A stretch of 64,000 nt of DNA, from assembly GCF_004123795.1 (NCBI RefSeq), contig NZ_MSSM01000017.1:1-64000 (forward strand), read 5' to 3'. The position numbers and the translations under genes were made by a program. This stretch comes from Lacticaseibacillus chiayiensis. Lineage in GTDB: Bacteria > Bacillota > Bacilli > Lactobacillales > Lactobacillaceae. How positions within the stretch are numbered: position 1 is the first letter of the stretch; the number at the start of each line of letters is the position of its first letter. Of the stretch, positions 53,760 to 63,472 are shown one piece after another. The notes under the pieces are model-generated. The model saw only the letters and a program-made list of their open reading frames with translations. It searched no databases and was not told where the DNA came from.

Positions 53760-55742
53760 TCAAACAATAAAACTTTCCTGATTCTTCAGATAGGTGATTT
53801 CGTCGAACGTAATCCGCGTTTGCAGGCGCTGCATGATGTCGCGATTTAGTTTGCCATCTGTGAAGGCTTGTTGGATGAATTCGTACTCTGCGTGGAAGGC
53901 TTTGAGGAACATGGCGTAGAGGATGTCGCCGTCGAAGGAGTCGGAGTGGACACGGCGGTGGCGGTCGCGGTAGAAGCGGCGGATGGTGTTGACGGCGCTA
54001 CGATTTTGCATATTTTCAACGTGGTTCAGATATTTCATGACGGCATTGTACCCAGCCTGTTCAATCGGCAGCAGATCTTCGCCATGCGCGGTAAACTGCC
54101 GCTTCCAAAAGATCGGCTCAAGATTAAGCGGCGTGGTTAAAAAGGCATTTTGGGCTTCGTTAAATGCCTTGTACATGCGGCCCATGTTGAAGCTGAAACG
54201 AATTCGCAGGAACAGATTTTTCCATAGCCGCTGATCCGCCGTGAAATCGTTTAGATCAATGAAGCGGTTATAGTAATGCGCCTCATCTTGGGTAATAGTT
54301 CCATTGGCGCGTAATGCTTCGATGGCAGTTTTCTCCGCGGTGATCGTGCCTTCAAAAATGCTTCGCCGCAGCCGCCGTGATGGGTTGTCGTTGAGAATCA
54401 TTTCCTGAGCCAAAGCGTCGGCAACGATCTGCGCTTCGCTGTGGTGCTCGGTTTCATCGCGCATCGCATCAATGCCCGCTGATAGCATCCGCCGCAACCA
54501 AATGTATTGGCGATTGCGTTTCGGCTGTTTCGGTACGCAAAATGGTAATACGACCACTGGCACAATCAGGCTAAGCAGAATGACCACCGCTGCAATCAGA
54601 ATCAAACCTTGACGCAGCGCAAATGCATGACCATCAATGGTGCGCGGCATTGAGAAGGCCAAGGACAACGTGATGGTTCCATTAGCGCCGCCCAGCATCA
54701 TAATCAAGGCATTTCGCCAGCGATTTTTCTTGCCGATGCGGAGTAAGGTGCGGCTCCAGAAGAAGCGGACTAGTGATTTTGCCGCATAAATAAGGACACC
54801 GATGCCCACTAGCAAGCCGAACAAGCCGGCTTGTCCACGCAAGGCTTCGATGACGACATTCGGCAGAGATAGCCCTAGCAAAACGAACACCAACCCGGAC
54901 AAAACAGCTGCGATCATTTCCCAGATATTAGCACTGATAATCTGCATGCGCGCACTGGTCAACCGCAGTCGATCGCGCTCCACGCCTTGCGCAATCCCGG
55001 CGGCTACCACCGCCAAAATCCCCGACAGAGCCAGCTCTTCAGCCAAAAAGTAAACCAGCAAGGGCGTCAGCAATTGTATGCCAACCATGATCAGCGGCTC
55101 GTCATCACCGATGCGAATGAGCCATGCTCGCAAATTGACGATCAAGGTACCGACAATTGCTCCAACTAAAATACCACCAAAAAAGACAATCAGGAAATCC
55201 AATAACGCATCCGTTGCCGAAAACCGGCCGGAAACGTAAGCAGAAAGCGCCAAGTCAAACGCCACAATGCCCGCTGCGTCGTTAAACAGGCTTTCATTAT
55301 TTAAAAGTTGCATCTGGCTGTTGCTCAAAGGATTCGTCTGCGCCACTGCACTGACCGCCGAAGCATCAGTCGGCGTGACAATCGCAATCAACGCGAACGC
55401 CAGACTGAGCGGAATAACCGGGAAAAGCGCATGCACGCTAAACCCTAAAATGATCACCGAAAAGATTACCAAGCCCACTGCCAGCGACACAATATTCGTC
55501 AAGGAACGGCCGATTTGAAGTCGCGACGCATTTTGGCCTTCATTGAACAGTAGTGGTGCAATGATGGCGAAGGAAAAAACCGATGGATCAATCGCGAAAT
55601 TTCGAAACGAGGGCATCACAGCCAACACCGCACCAAGGCCAATCAGGAAAAACGGTAAGGGGATTTTAGGAATATGGCGGGCAAGCAAATTGCCGGCAAT
55701 CACGGCGGCCAACATAATGCCGAAAATAACAACCTGACCCAA
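53760..55742 (-). CDS. CPA1-type Na+/H+ antiporter
   Basis: The protein is about 660 residues: roughly twelve helices, then a cytosolic tail of about 250 residues. The ion-binding FND motif is in NNESLFNDAAGIVAF, with TPTDASAVSAV before it. It exchanges cytosolic Na+ or K+ for protons. TTG 55742 is preferred over GTG 55751 because AAGGGGG stands six bases before it. Confidence 0.9.
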   Translation of the reverse strand: MGQVVIFGIMLAAVIAGNLLARHIPKIPLPFFLIGLGAVLAVMPSFRNFAIDPSVFSFAIIAPLLFNEGQNASRLQIGRSLTNIVSLAVGLVIFSVIILGFSVHALFPVIPLSLAFALIAIVTPTDASAVSAVAQTNPLSNSQMQLLNNESLFNDAAGIVAFDLALSAYVSGRFSATDALLDFLIVFFGGILVGAIVGTLIVNLRAWLIRIGDDEPLIMVGIQLLTPLLVYFLAEELALSGILAVVAAGIAQGVERDRLRLTSARMQIISANIWEMIAAVLSGLVFVLLGLSLPNVVIEALRGQAGLFGLLVGIGVLIYAAKSLVRFFWSRTLLRIGKKNRWRNALIMMLGGANGTITLSLAFSMPRTIDGHAFALRQGLILIAAVVILLSLIVPVVVLPFCVPKQPKRNRQYIWLRRMLSAGIDAMRDETEHHSEAQIVADALAQEMILNDNPSRRLRRSIFEGTITAEKTAIEALRANGTITQDEAHYYNRFIDLNDFTADQRLWKNLFLRIRFSFNMGRMYKAFNEAQNAFLTTPLNLEPIFWKRQFTAHGEDLLPIEQAGYNAVMKYLNHVENMQNRSAVNTIRRFYRDRHRRVHSDSFDGDILYAMFLKAFHAEYEFIQQAFTDGKLNRDIMQRLQTRITFDEITYLKNQESFIV

Positions 55743-55971
55743 AGAATTCACCCCCTTTAGTCGACCTAATTCGATGCCCCAATTTTAACACCAAATTTAT
55801 AAAAACACTGGTTGCTAGCTCGTTGACGGATACTGGTAGGAACTTGACGATTTATTGATCATCATGACGCAGTAAAAAAATCCGATGCCAGAACTGCAAG
55901 CAATCTGCATGTCTGTCATCGGTATCTTGGTGAGTATTTAGGCTTTAGCATGCATTTGTAACGGCAAACGA

Positions 55972-56754
55972 TCAAGCAAACAAAAACTGCAGTATCTTGG
56001 CATCAACGTAAGGATTTTGGTGCAAGCTGCTGTGATACGCTCCAATCGGCGTGCCGCGGTAGATGTAAAGCGAAGTGGAAATTCCGGCCGTCTTGAGTGC
56101 TTGTTCGTAACGCTTGACACCGGCCAGACTGACAGCCCAGTCACCTTTTGCCCCGAAAATCTGGCCACCGATGATTAGCGTTTTAACAGATTTAGGAAAT
56201 TGCGCCAGTTGCGTTGCGGGGTCGCGATAAAATTCGCTGGCGAGTAACACATATTTAATCACTTGCGGCTGCGCGTCGGTGTGTTTGGTCGTCAAATAAC
56301 GAAAGCTGAGATTGCTGCCCATGGAGTGGCCGACGAGATTAATTTTAGTCACTCGGTGTTCGGTACGCAGCCAATGCAACAAAGCCGTGAGCTGCTGTGT
56401 TTCCTTAATTGGTGACTTGGCATCCGCAAAAACGACATTGATCAACGGATTTTTTCCATCGTAGCGCTTAGCACCTGTTACCGTGCGTTTTCCAGTGGCA
56501 CTCACATTGATGGTTGTAACTTGATTCGTGGCGCGATCCTTTTGAAAACGGCTGACCATGGGCCCAAACGTGAGACTGTTACTTGCATAGCCTGGGACGA
56601 AAACCGTGACAACGTGCGTGTTGCGATAAGTACGCGCGTGGATCGGTCGGCTGCCAATTTGCCACCAAAGCCAATAGCCTCCGCCGGCCAGCAAGAATAA
56701 GCCGAGGAGGGTTTTCCATAGCCAATGATGACGTTTCCGCTGTTTGTGCCTCAT
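55972..56754 (-). CDS. DUF915-type alpha/beta hydrolase, membrane-anchored
   Basis: The 260-residue protein begins with a basic stretch and one membrane helix (WLWKTLLGLFLLAGGGYWLWW), so the hydrolase domain should be outside the cell. The nucleophile elbow is GHSMGS; the C-terminal His is in AYHSSLHQNP. DUF915 proteins are common in lactobacilli, with no proven substrate. GAGGAGG precedes the ATG. Confidence 0.88.
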   Translation of the reverse strand: MRHKQRKRHHWLWKTLLGLFLLAGGGYWLWWQIGSRPIHARTYRNTHVVTVFVPGYASNSLTFGPMVSRFQKDRATNQVTTINVSATGKRTVTGAKRYDGKNPLINVVFADAKSPIKETQQLTALLHWLRTEHRVTKINLVGHSMGSNLSFRYLTTKHTDAQPQVIKYVLLASEFYRDPATQLAQFPKSVKTLIIGGQIFGAKGDWAVSLAGVKRYEQALKTAGISTSLYIYRGTPIGAYHSSLHQNPYVDAKILQFLFA

Positions 56755-56834
56755 GTACAGCCTCCTCGAAAGTAGGTGAGTAGACGGCGTTAAAAATGTG
56801 GTCGGAACTTTTGCGTACGTGTTTTGAAGTCAAT

Positions 56835-57476
56835 CTATTTTGACTTTTGGAAAAATGACCCGCACAGAATCGGCCGATTGTTGCGTGCCTGCAGTTTCCG
56901 GTTATTGTCCGGGAAAAGTCGTTGGAAACGGTGCAACTGATGCGTGCTGATGGTGATTTCCGCTTGGTCAATCACATACCAGGTCACACCTTCTGTTAGC
57001 GGCGGTGTGGTCAACGAGCCAAGGTAGCGATACACCGTTCCTTTTGCCGGAAGCAAACTGTTGAATTGCAACGCTACCGGCTGAGAACTCCCTGCCACAA
57101 AATGATCAAGCACGCTGTCCATCAACGGCGTGCCAGCGCCTAATGGTACCAAAACCGCCACCACACAAAGCGCGCCAATAGCCGACCGATGAACAAAATG
57201 CCATTCTGCAGCATGCCGATTGGCGGTTTGGTGTTCTGCCGGAACATGAAGATGTGCCTGAACGAAAAACCACTGCGTTTCATCAATCCGCGTGCGGCCT
57301 TTTCCAGTCATTCGGATGGTCACCTGATCGTCAACTTCCTGATCGACTAACCATGGCGTCTCGATCGTTAAAGCTGACGGATCTACAGCGGTTGCCTCGC
57401 GCAGATCAAGCGGGGATTGTTGTTGACCAAAACCATTTGGCCAGGCGTCTTGATGACGATAATCTAATGGGGGCAT
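56835..57476 (-). CDS. Alpha-class carbonic anhydrase without signal peptide
   Basis: The 213-residue protein has the alpha-CA hallmarks: GQQQSPLDL, zinc ligands in AHLHVPAEH and AEWHFVH (about His75, His77, His93), and YLGSLTTPPLTEGVTWYV. It hydrates CO2 to bicarbonate. Most bacterial alpha-CAs are exported, but this one begins MPPLDYRHQD with no signal sequence, so it should be cytosolic. AAAGGA lies before the ATG at 57476. Bicarbonate supply for anaplerosis or nucleotide synthesis is a likely role. Confidence 0.92.
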   Translation of the reverse strand: MPPLDYRHQDAWPNGFGQQQSPLDLREATAVDPSALTIETPWLVDQEVDDQVTIRMTGKGRTRIDETQWFFVQAHLHVPAEHQTANRHAAEWHFVHRSAIGALCVVAVLVPLGAGTPLMDSVLDHFVAGSSQPVALQFNSLLPAKGTVYRYLGSLTTPPLTEGVTWYVIDQAEITISTHQLHRFQRLFPDNNRKLQARNNRPILCGSFFQKSK

Positions 57477-57610
57477 TTTTTGAGAGTTCCTTTCGTCACA
57501 TATTAAATGAATGGATTGGTCTAAAAATAGGCCTTGCCAAAGCAAAACCTGGTTTCCGTCGTTCGAGAGGCAGGAAAGTTATTCATAAGTGATTGATCTG
57601 CTGCTTCCTG

Positions 57611-57937
57611 CTAATCGAGCAGTTTGACTGCCGTGCCGTACGCAACAACGCTTTGCATATCGCCGCCAATTGAACCGGAATCAAACCGCATCATGACGAC
57701 CGCATCGCCACCAGCTTTACGGGCTTCGTCACGCAGCCGGTCGATTGCCTTTTCCCGCGATTCATGCAGCATATTACTGTAAGCTTTGATTTCACCGCCG
57801 ACAATATTTTTCAAGCCTGCGCCGATGTTGCTGATCACGTTCTTTGATTGCGTGGTCAAGCCAAAAACTTCGCCAATAATTTCGTAATGCTTCCCGGGGA
57901 TATTCTCGGTTGTTGTAATCAGAATGTCCTGTGCCAT
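57611..57937 (-). CDS. YbjQ-family (DUF74) protein
   Basis: The product of 108 residues has the YbjQ core: [19 protein letters not shown] at the N-terminus and [17 protein letters not shown] near the C-terminus. The family forms pentamers and is often called heavy-metal-binding, without firm evidence. The ATG at 57937 gives the family's normal length; the longer frame upstream is rejected. Confidence 0.88.
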   Translation of the reverse strand: MAQDILITTTENIPGKHYEIIGEVFGLTTQSKNVISNIGAGLKNIVGGEIKAYSNMLHESREKAIDRLRDEARKAGGDAVVMMRFDSGSIGGDMQSVVAYGTAVKLLD

Positions 57938-58459
57938 GATAAAACCCGCTTTCTTAACCGAAGTAACGTTGAACAACTTGTTGCAGTCAATCACACTAAA
58001 ACTAGTTATGTACACAAGCAGTAATATCAAAAGTGCCTGCGACCAGCACCAGATTACCACCGGCATATCTAGATCACAAGTAAAACCACTGCTCCAAAAA
58101 AGAACCACATTCTATCATTCGAAATGATAGAACAATTTGACATGTTTTATGTAACTCAAACTGGCGCCAACTCTGATGGTGAAAGCCCGGTTGTTGAAGG
58201 TGATCTGCAGGATGAGCGTTGTGGCCATGAGCAAGTTCCACGTGGCGATCACATTGATTATTTAGTAAACAGCCGGTTACAGCATGTTCACGGCGTCCAT
58301 GTTGATGGTCATGGACCGGTGGATGTTGTCAACTGAATTTTTTCTGAGCAGCCAGAACACTAAAAAGCCATGATTCACGGTGACCATGGCTTTTGGTGTT
58401 CGCGTTGACGGATTCCTAAGGGCAACGCTTCTTGGTTGAAGGGTATGAAGTCGCTTTGT
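57938..58459. other. Intergenic region with terminator at 58362-58396
   Basis: A 70-codon forward frame (58124-58336) has an unusual His/Asp/Val-rich product and no ribosome-binding site, so it is not called. The hairpin AAAAGCCATG with CATGGCTTTT at 58362-58396 probably ends the minus-strand oxidoreductase transcript. Confidence 0.5.
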
Positions 58460-59371
58460 TCATTGGGAAACTTTAATGACAATGCGGCCTTCGTGGCGAG
58501 GATCATCGAGTAATTGATGGCCTTTGATGAAACCTTCGCGGGTAAAAGGGAGCACGTAACCGACTTTGACGGTGACCTCGCCTTGTGCCATTAAATCAAC
58601 AAGCGTCTTCAAAGCTTGACCAACTTCGGAGCCGCCAAGTGGACGAGTGTGGATGAATCGGATGCCGCGGCTCAGTAGCGGTTCAGTATGGCTAACCGAA
58701 ACGATCAGGCCACCATCTTTGGTCATCGCCACATCGTCATCCCCGCCGAGACCATTCATGGCGGCATTGATAACGACATCGGCGGTTTGTCGCAATTCAG
58801 TGACAGGATTACCGTGATCATAAGCAACGAAATGTTCGACACCGAGTCGAGTGACATCCGTTTCATGGCGACTTGCGGCGATGCCAATCACGGATGCTCC
58901 GCGTGCCACTGCCAACTGAATCGCTGCCGAACCGACACCACCGGAAGCGCCTTTCACAATCACTGTATCGCCGACTTTGATTTTACCGAGTTCGACCATT
59001 CGATAACCGGTGACGCCTGGAGTAATCAATGCCACCCCGGTTTCCGGCGTGATGGTCGATGGCAATAAGACACTCATGTCCGCTGCAGCCGTTGCAATTT
59101 CAGCGTAAGCGCTGGTGGTACGAGCAATAACGCGATCACCTACATGAAATTGCGTGACGCGACTGCCAACCGCACTCACAACGCCAGCAACATCATATCC
59201 CGGCACCGTCAAGCCGCTGCCACCCATTTGCCGCGCGATCCGATCACGGTTATTAAGGCCGATCGCTTCGGTTTTGATCTGAATTTCCCGCGGTCCCGGC
59301 TGCGGTGTCGGTAACTCGATCGCATCAATCACTTCCGGCCCGCCTGCAAAGCTAAAACCATATCCGATCAT
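58460..59371 (-). CDS. MDR-superfamily NADPH:quinone oxidoreductase-like protein
   Basis: The product of about 303 residues has an N-terminal GroES-like domain (GYDVAGVVSAVG) and a Rossmann domain (VKGASGGVGSAAIQLA). Structural zinc cysteines are absent, as in the quinone-reductase branch. It reduces quinones or enones with NADPH. The ATG at 59371 follows GGAGGG. Two tandem family-1 repeats lie just upstream. Confidence 0.9.
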   Translation of the reverse strand: MIGYGFSFAGGPEVIDAIELPTPQPGPREIQIKTEAIGLNNRDRIARQMGGSGLTVPGYDVAGVVSAVGSRVTQFHVGDRVIARTTSAYAEIATAAADMSVLLPSTITPETGVALITPGVTGYRMVELGKIKVGDTVIVKGASGGVGSAAIQLAVARGASVIGIAASRHETDVTRLGVEHFVAYDHGNPVTELRQTADVVINAAMNGLGGDDDVAMTKDGGLIVSVSHTEPLLSRGIRFIHTRPLGGSEVGQALKTLVDLMAQGEVTVKVGYVLPFTREGFIKGHQLLDDPRHEGRIVIKVSQ

Positions 59372-59397
59372 GTTCTTTCCCTCCATTATGGCAAAGT

Positions 59398-59515
59398 GAG
59401 CGCGAGCCAGCGCGGTTAGAAGCCGGAGTGTAAGTGGCCTTGGGCGTAATGGCCGGGCTTAGGCCATTGCGACCAAGGTCCTTACATGCAGGCTACTGCG
59501 CTGGGGAGCGCGTTA
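59398..59515 (-). repeat. Palindromic repeat family 1, tandem copy A
   Basis: 118 bp with outer arms CCAGCGC/GCGCTGG. The inner 3' arm has one change (CTTACAT) that weakens pairing with GTGTAAG. Confidence 0.9.
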
Positions 59516-59519
59516 TGGT

Positions 59520-59637
59520 GAGCGCGAGCCAGCGCGGTTAGAAGCCGGAGTGTAAGTGGCCTTGGGCGTAATGGCCGGGCTTAGGCCATTGCGACCAAGG
59601 TCCTTACACGCAGGCTACTGCGCTGGGGAGCGCGTTA
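59520..59637 (-). repeat. Palindromic repeat family 1, tandem copy B
   Basis: Nearly identical to copy A, with the inner arm restored to CTTACAC. Four bases separate the two units. Confidence 0.9.
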
Positions 59638-59712
59638 TAGCCAACTTGAACTAGCGGCATTGTAACCATGATTTGAGGAAAAGACAATCAAAGTGACTTG
59701 AAAAGACTTCAC

Positions 59713-61029
59713 TCACCGATCGTCTTGATGCGGACGGGGATCGAAGCCGTGGAGCTGGCCTTTAAATTCATCTGGGAATGAGCTGACGGGTGTGTGGTGT
59801 TCCCAGCTGGCTGCCACTTCATCGTCAACCGGTTCATTGTGTTCACTGTAATCTAAGCCTAGTTTTTCGGCGGCAGGGGAGACACGGATGCTGACGAAGT
59901 GGGATAGCACAACGGTGATGATGGTAACCATTGCGCCGACCAGCATGATGACAATCAAGGTGCCAGCCAGTTGGATCAATAAAAGATGCCAACCGCCGCC
60001 GTAAGCCAAACCGGCGTGGGCAATGGCTGGGGCAACTTGCTTGCTGGCGAAAACGCCGGTTAAGATGCTGCCGACAATCCCGGAGACGCCGTGACAGCCA
60101 AAAGCATCTAACGTGTCATCAATACCGAGACGCGGCTTGATTTTGCTGATAAACCAGTAGCTGGCCAACGTTGACAAAACGCCGATGCAGGCCGCGCCAA
60201 AACTCGTGACATAACCAGTTGCCGGGGTGATGCCGACCAATCCGCACAAGGCGCCGGTGCATGTGCCGATCAAGGTAGGATGGCCGGTTTGCCAGATGTC
60301 GAGGCACATCCAAGTCACCAATGCTGCAGCCGCGCCAACTGAAGTGGTCAAAGCAGCGGTCATGGCGGCTTGATTTACCCCTAGTGCAGATCCAGCATTG
60401 AAGCCGTACCATCCGATCCATAAAATGGCAGTTCCCAACAGCACCCACGGCCGATTATACGGAATGGTATGCTCATCGGTTCGGCGTCCGAGAAACGCCG
60501 ATAGTGTCAGTGCTGTGACCCCCGCATTAATATGAATGACCGTTCCGCCGGCAAAATCGAGCACGCCGAGACCGGCCAACAAACCATGAGGACTCCAGAT
60601 CAAATGCACTAGCGGGTAATAAACTAGTAACGACCACAAAACAATGAACCACGTCAAAAACTTAAAATGCATCCGACCCACAACTGCGCCAACAAATAAA
60701 GCCGGCGTAATGATCGCAAACATCATTTGAAAAAGGACATAAACCCCAGTCGGAATTCTGGCGGTCGTCACGGCACTAAGCGATAAGCCACTTAGGAAAA
60801 GGTGATGTACCTGTCCGATGATGCCGAACAGATCGCCATTAAAACTCAATTCGTAACCAACGGCAACCCACAACAAAATGGCAATGCCGGTGATATAAAA
60901 AACCGACAACATGGTATTAATCACGTTACGTTTTGAAACCAGTCCACCATAAAAGAAAGCAAGCCCCGGCGTCATAAACCAAACCAAAACACTTGCAATG
61001 ATCACAAACCCCGTATCGGCTAAATTCAT
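59713..61029 (-). CDS. amt: Ammonium transporter (Amt family)
   Basis: The 438-residue, eleven-helix channel has the Amt signatures FFYGGLVSKRNVINT, DFAGGTVIHINAGVTAL with the first pore His, and FGCHGVSGIVGSILTGVFA with the second. It brings in ammonium. The ATG at 61029 follows GAGGTGG. No glnK follows, although most amt genes are paired with one. Confidence 0.95.
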   Translation of the reverse strand: MNLADTGFVIIASVLVWFMTPGLAFFYGGLVSKRNVINTMLSVFYITGIAILLWVAVGYELSFNGDLFGIIGQVHHLFLSGLSLSAVTTARIPTGVYVLFQMMFAIITPALFVGAVVGRMHFKFLTWFIVLWSLLVYYPLVHLIWSPHGLLAGLGVLDFAGGTVIHINAGVTALTLSAFLGRRTDEHTIPYNRPWVLLGTAILWIGWYGFNAGSALGVNQAAMTAALTTSVGAAAALVTWMCLDIWQTGHPTLIGTCTGALCGLVGITPATGYVTSFGAACIGVLSTLASYWFISKIKPRLGIDDTLDAFGCHGVSGIVGSILTGVFASKQVAPAIAHAGLAYGGGWHLLLIQLAGTLIVIMLVGAMVTIITVVLSHFVSIRVSPAAEKLGLDYSEHNEPVDDEVAASWEHHTPVSSFPDEFKGQLHGFDPRPHQDDR

Positions 61030-61417
61030 CGATGCCACCTCATTCATCTTGATTGGTGGTATTGTAGCATGGCTTTTTGGCAAAACGAGGTGGTTCAATG
61101 TAAAACCTATCTAGATCAGTATGTAGATACGGTGCAAGAATGCTTCTATGAAAGGCTTATACAAGTTGCAAAAAATTATTTCCTGCGTCAGGTTATGTGA
61201 CACAAGAACTTGACGGTTGTCAGAAAAATCGATTTGTATTGGATTGGTCCATGCTGTTGTTGTCATCAAAATCCAAAAGTGATCATTCAAAAATCTAGTT
61301 TGCTGCTTCATAATTCACTGACATCGTACAAAAACGGACGCAATCGCCAATGTTTTGGAAAATTGCGTCCACCTTCTGTTACGTCATGGTTAATTTGTCA
61401 AAAATTTTAAATGCTTA
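61030..61417. other. Intergenic region upstream of amt
   Basis: A hairpin, GGACGCAAT with ATTGCGTCC, lies at about 61335-61371. Two short opposing frames are not supported as genes. Confidence 0.45.
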
Positions 61418-61509
61418 GTGCCAATGCGGAGCAATCGTAGGTTAGATGGGGCTCAGACCGTCTCCGCTCTAGCTTCGCGTCGCCACCCAATTCGGCCGGA
61501 GATTGGCAC
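61418..61509 (-). repeat. Intergenic repeat family 2, copy 2
   Basis: Read on the minus strand it begins GTGCCAATCTCCGGCC and ends TTGGCAC, with the shared internal GCGAAGCTAGAG. It starts 28 bases after the Dyp peroxidase stop. Relative to that gene it has the same orientation as copy 1 has to its own gene. Confidence 0.8.
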
Positions 61510-61537
61510 GACTTGGAAGTAATTTACGTACGGTCCC

Positions 61538-62479
61538 TTAAAGTTCCCCATCCGCAATTTGCCCAAGCACCGACTTAGACGGAATAAAGAACAGTTCACC
61601 AGTCAGCGGGGTAGAGAAATCAAGCAAACGGTCAGAGTTGTCAAACATGCCTTGCAACATTCGCTTGGTGACGGACCAGTGGCGGGCATAGCCGATGAAA
61701 TAAGTGCCGTTAAGCTTTTCGGCTGGACTGCTGAACGGAACATTCATCCGCACGATCTTATGTTCCACGCCGCCTTCATTATCCTGTGAGACCACGTTGT
61801 GTGAGTTGACGAGTTTCTCTTCATCGGCCAGCTCGAAATCATTGAACTTTTTGCGGCCAATTGCCTTTTCCTGATCCTCGGTTTTCAGTTTGTTCCAAGC
61901 ATCGAGGTTATGTTTGTATTTCTGGGCGAAGGCATAAGAACCATTTTCAAATGCAGGATCTTCATCGCCAATCACCGCGTATTCCGGCGTGTCCAGTGCA
62001 CTCGGGTTTTCGGTGCCATCGACAAAACCGATAATGGCGCGGCCTTCAAAATAGCGGAAGCCATGGGTCTCGTCAATCGTTATCGTGTTGTCGCCGATAA
62101 TTTCCATAATTTCCGACATTAGCTCAAACGGGACAGCGGAATTTTGCGACCGGATGTGGAAAAATAAATCAGCCGGTGTCGCCACAGCGGTGTATTTTGG
62201 GCCCACAATCGGTTGGAACTCTTCTAACTCCTTTGGTCGTTCAGCGTCAGGAAAAAGATAATCCCACGCCTTCCGCGATAAACCGAATGCGGAGGCTAAC
62301 TTCGCATCAGGATAACGAATATTCAGGCTATTAATGAATGCCGGCAGATGATCCGCCAAATCGGCAATCATTTCCTTGTCGCTTGCGACGTCCTCGCGCT
62401 TGAGATCAAACGTTGCGAAAATAATATCTGATCCTGCGTCTTTATACACATCCTGCACATCCCGTAAATCAATTGCCAT
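61538..62479 (-). CDS. Dyp-type heme peroxidase
   Basis: The product of about 313 residues has the family GxxDG motif in IIGFVDGTENP, with the catalytic Asp, and the C-terminal ferredoxin-like half (PFSSPAEKLNGTYFIGYARH). It oxidises bulky substrates with H2O2 and needs heme, which lactobacilli generally take up rather than make. The ATG at 62479 follows GGGAGGAG. A PerR/Fur-like box lies over the transcript start. Confidence 0.93.
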   Translation of the reverse strand: MAIDLRDVQDVYKDAGSDIIFATFDLKREDVASDKEMIADLADHLPAFINSLNIRYPDAKLASAFGLSRKAWDYLFPDAERPKELEEFQPIVGPKYTAVATPADLFFHIRSQNSAVPFELMSEIMEIIGDNTITIDETHGFRYFEGRAIIGFVDGTENPSALDTPEYAVIGDEDPAFENGSYAFAQKYKHNLDAWNKLKTEDQEKAIGRKKFNDFELADEEKLVNSHNVVSQDNEGGVEHKIVRMNVPFSSPAEKLNGTYFIGYARHWSVTKRMLQGMFDNSDRLLDFSTPLTGELFFIPSKSVLGQIADGEL

Positions 62480-62494
62480 ACTTTCTCCTCCCAA

Positions 62495-62546
62495 CTAGAA
62501 TCATTCTAACCTAAGTTCAGTTTAGCATAGCAATTTGGGAATGCAA
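62495..62546 (-). promoter_or_regulatory. Dyp promoter with PerR/Fur-like operator
   Basis: TTGCAT (62546-62541), 16 bases, TAAACT (62524-62519). Just past the expected start lies TTAGAATGATTCTAG (62509-62495), a 7-1-7 palindrome close to the PerR/Fur consensus TTATAATNATTATAA. Peroxide- or iron-dependent control is inferred. Confidence 0.65.
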
Positions 62547-62724
62547 TGATTTTCACTTGCACACAATCATTTGTTTCAAAGCCTCCATGACAGGTATAAA
62601 AAGCACTGACAGAGCAACATCTTGGGCTTTTTCGCATTGAAAATTCGCGTTGGATCAGTATAGCAATGAGCGCATTTTAAACCATTGCCTAGGGTGGTAA
62701 AGTAAGGACAAAGGTTGTGATGTT

Positions 62725-63396
62725 TTGACAATGACAATAATGAACCAAGTTGAATTGGTCATTCGACTGTTGGTCGCAGCGTTTTGCGGATTTGCCATTG
62801 GCTTTGAACGCAAAAATCGCTTTAAAAACGCTGGTATTCGAACACACATGATTGTTGCGCTCGGTTCAGCGCTGATTATGATTGTTTCCAAATATGGCTT
62901 TTTCGATATTTTGTATTTAAAAAATATGGCGTTAGATCCTTCCCGTATCGCGGCTCAGATTGTCAGCGGTGTCAGTTTTCTTGGTGCCGGTGCGATTTTG
63001 GTGCGGCACAATAACGTTAATGGTCTAACAACGGCTGCGGGGGTGTGGACGACTGCGGCTGTCGGGATGGCGATTGGGGCCAAGCTGTATATCCTCGGAT
63101 TATCAGCCACGGCTTTGGTTTTGTGCATTCAGGTTCTGCTGCATCATCATTATCGTTGGTTGCCGAGTGGAGATAACGGCATTTTGACGATTCGGATTCG
63201 CAATGAAGGTTTCGACATGGAGCACATGCGGCAAACGCTTGGCAAGTATCATATCAAGGTTTTGAATGTTTCCATCAAACGTGAAGGTGATGAAGTGAAA
63301 ATGAGTTTGCATGTCGAAACCGAGGCTAACGAAGATATGCGCCGTTTGCTGATGTTTTATGCAGATAACCCCAACATCATTTCGATCGAGTTTTAG
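62725..63396 (+). CDS. MgtC/SapB-family membrane protein
   Basis: The 223-residue protein has four to five helices (RLLVAAFCGFAIGFERKNR, IRTHMIVALGSALIMIVS, VSFLGAGAIL) and a C-terminal ACT-like cytosolic domain of about 80 residues. MgtC proteins influence Mg2+ homeostasis and ATPase activity. The start is uncertain: TTG 62725 has AAAGG ten bases ahead, while ATG 62731 and 62740 are in frame. Confidence 0.85.
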   Translation: MTMTIMNQVELVIRLLVAAFCGFAIGFERKNRFKNAGIRTHMIVALGSALIMIVSKYGFFDILYLKNMALDPSRIAAQIVSGVSFLGAGAILVRHNNVNGLTTAAGVWTTAAVGMAIGAKLYILGLSATALVLCIQVLLHHHYRWLPSGDNGILTIRIRNEGFDMEHMRQTLGKYHIKVLNVSIKREGDEVKMSLHVETEANEDMRRLLMFYADNPNIISIEF

Positions 63397-63472
63397 CCTG
63401 GCAGCCGGTCTGAAAATGTTCAGCGAGACGGTGTTATTTGTGAAACCTGCGATAATCTGATAATATATGTAG

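Noticed and set aside
58124-58336. A 70-codon forward frame rich in His and Asp
   Set aside because: No ribosome-binding site, odd composition and no recognisable family.
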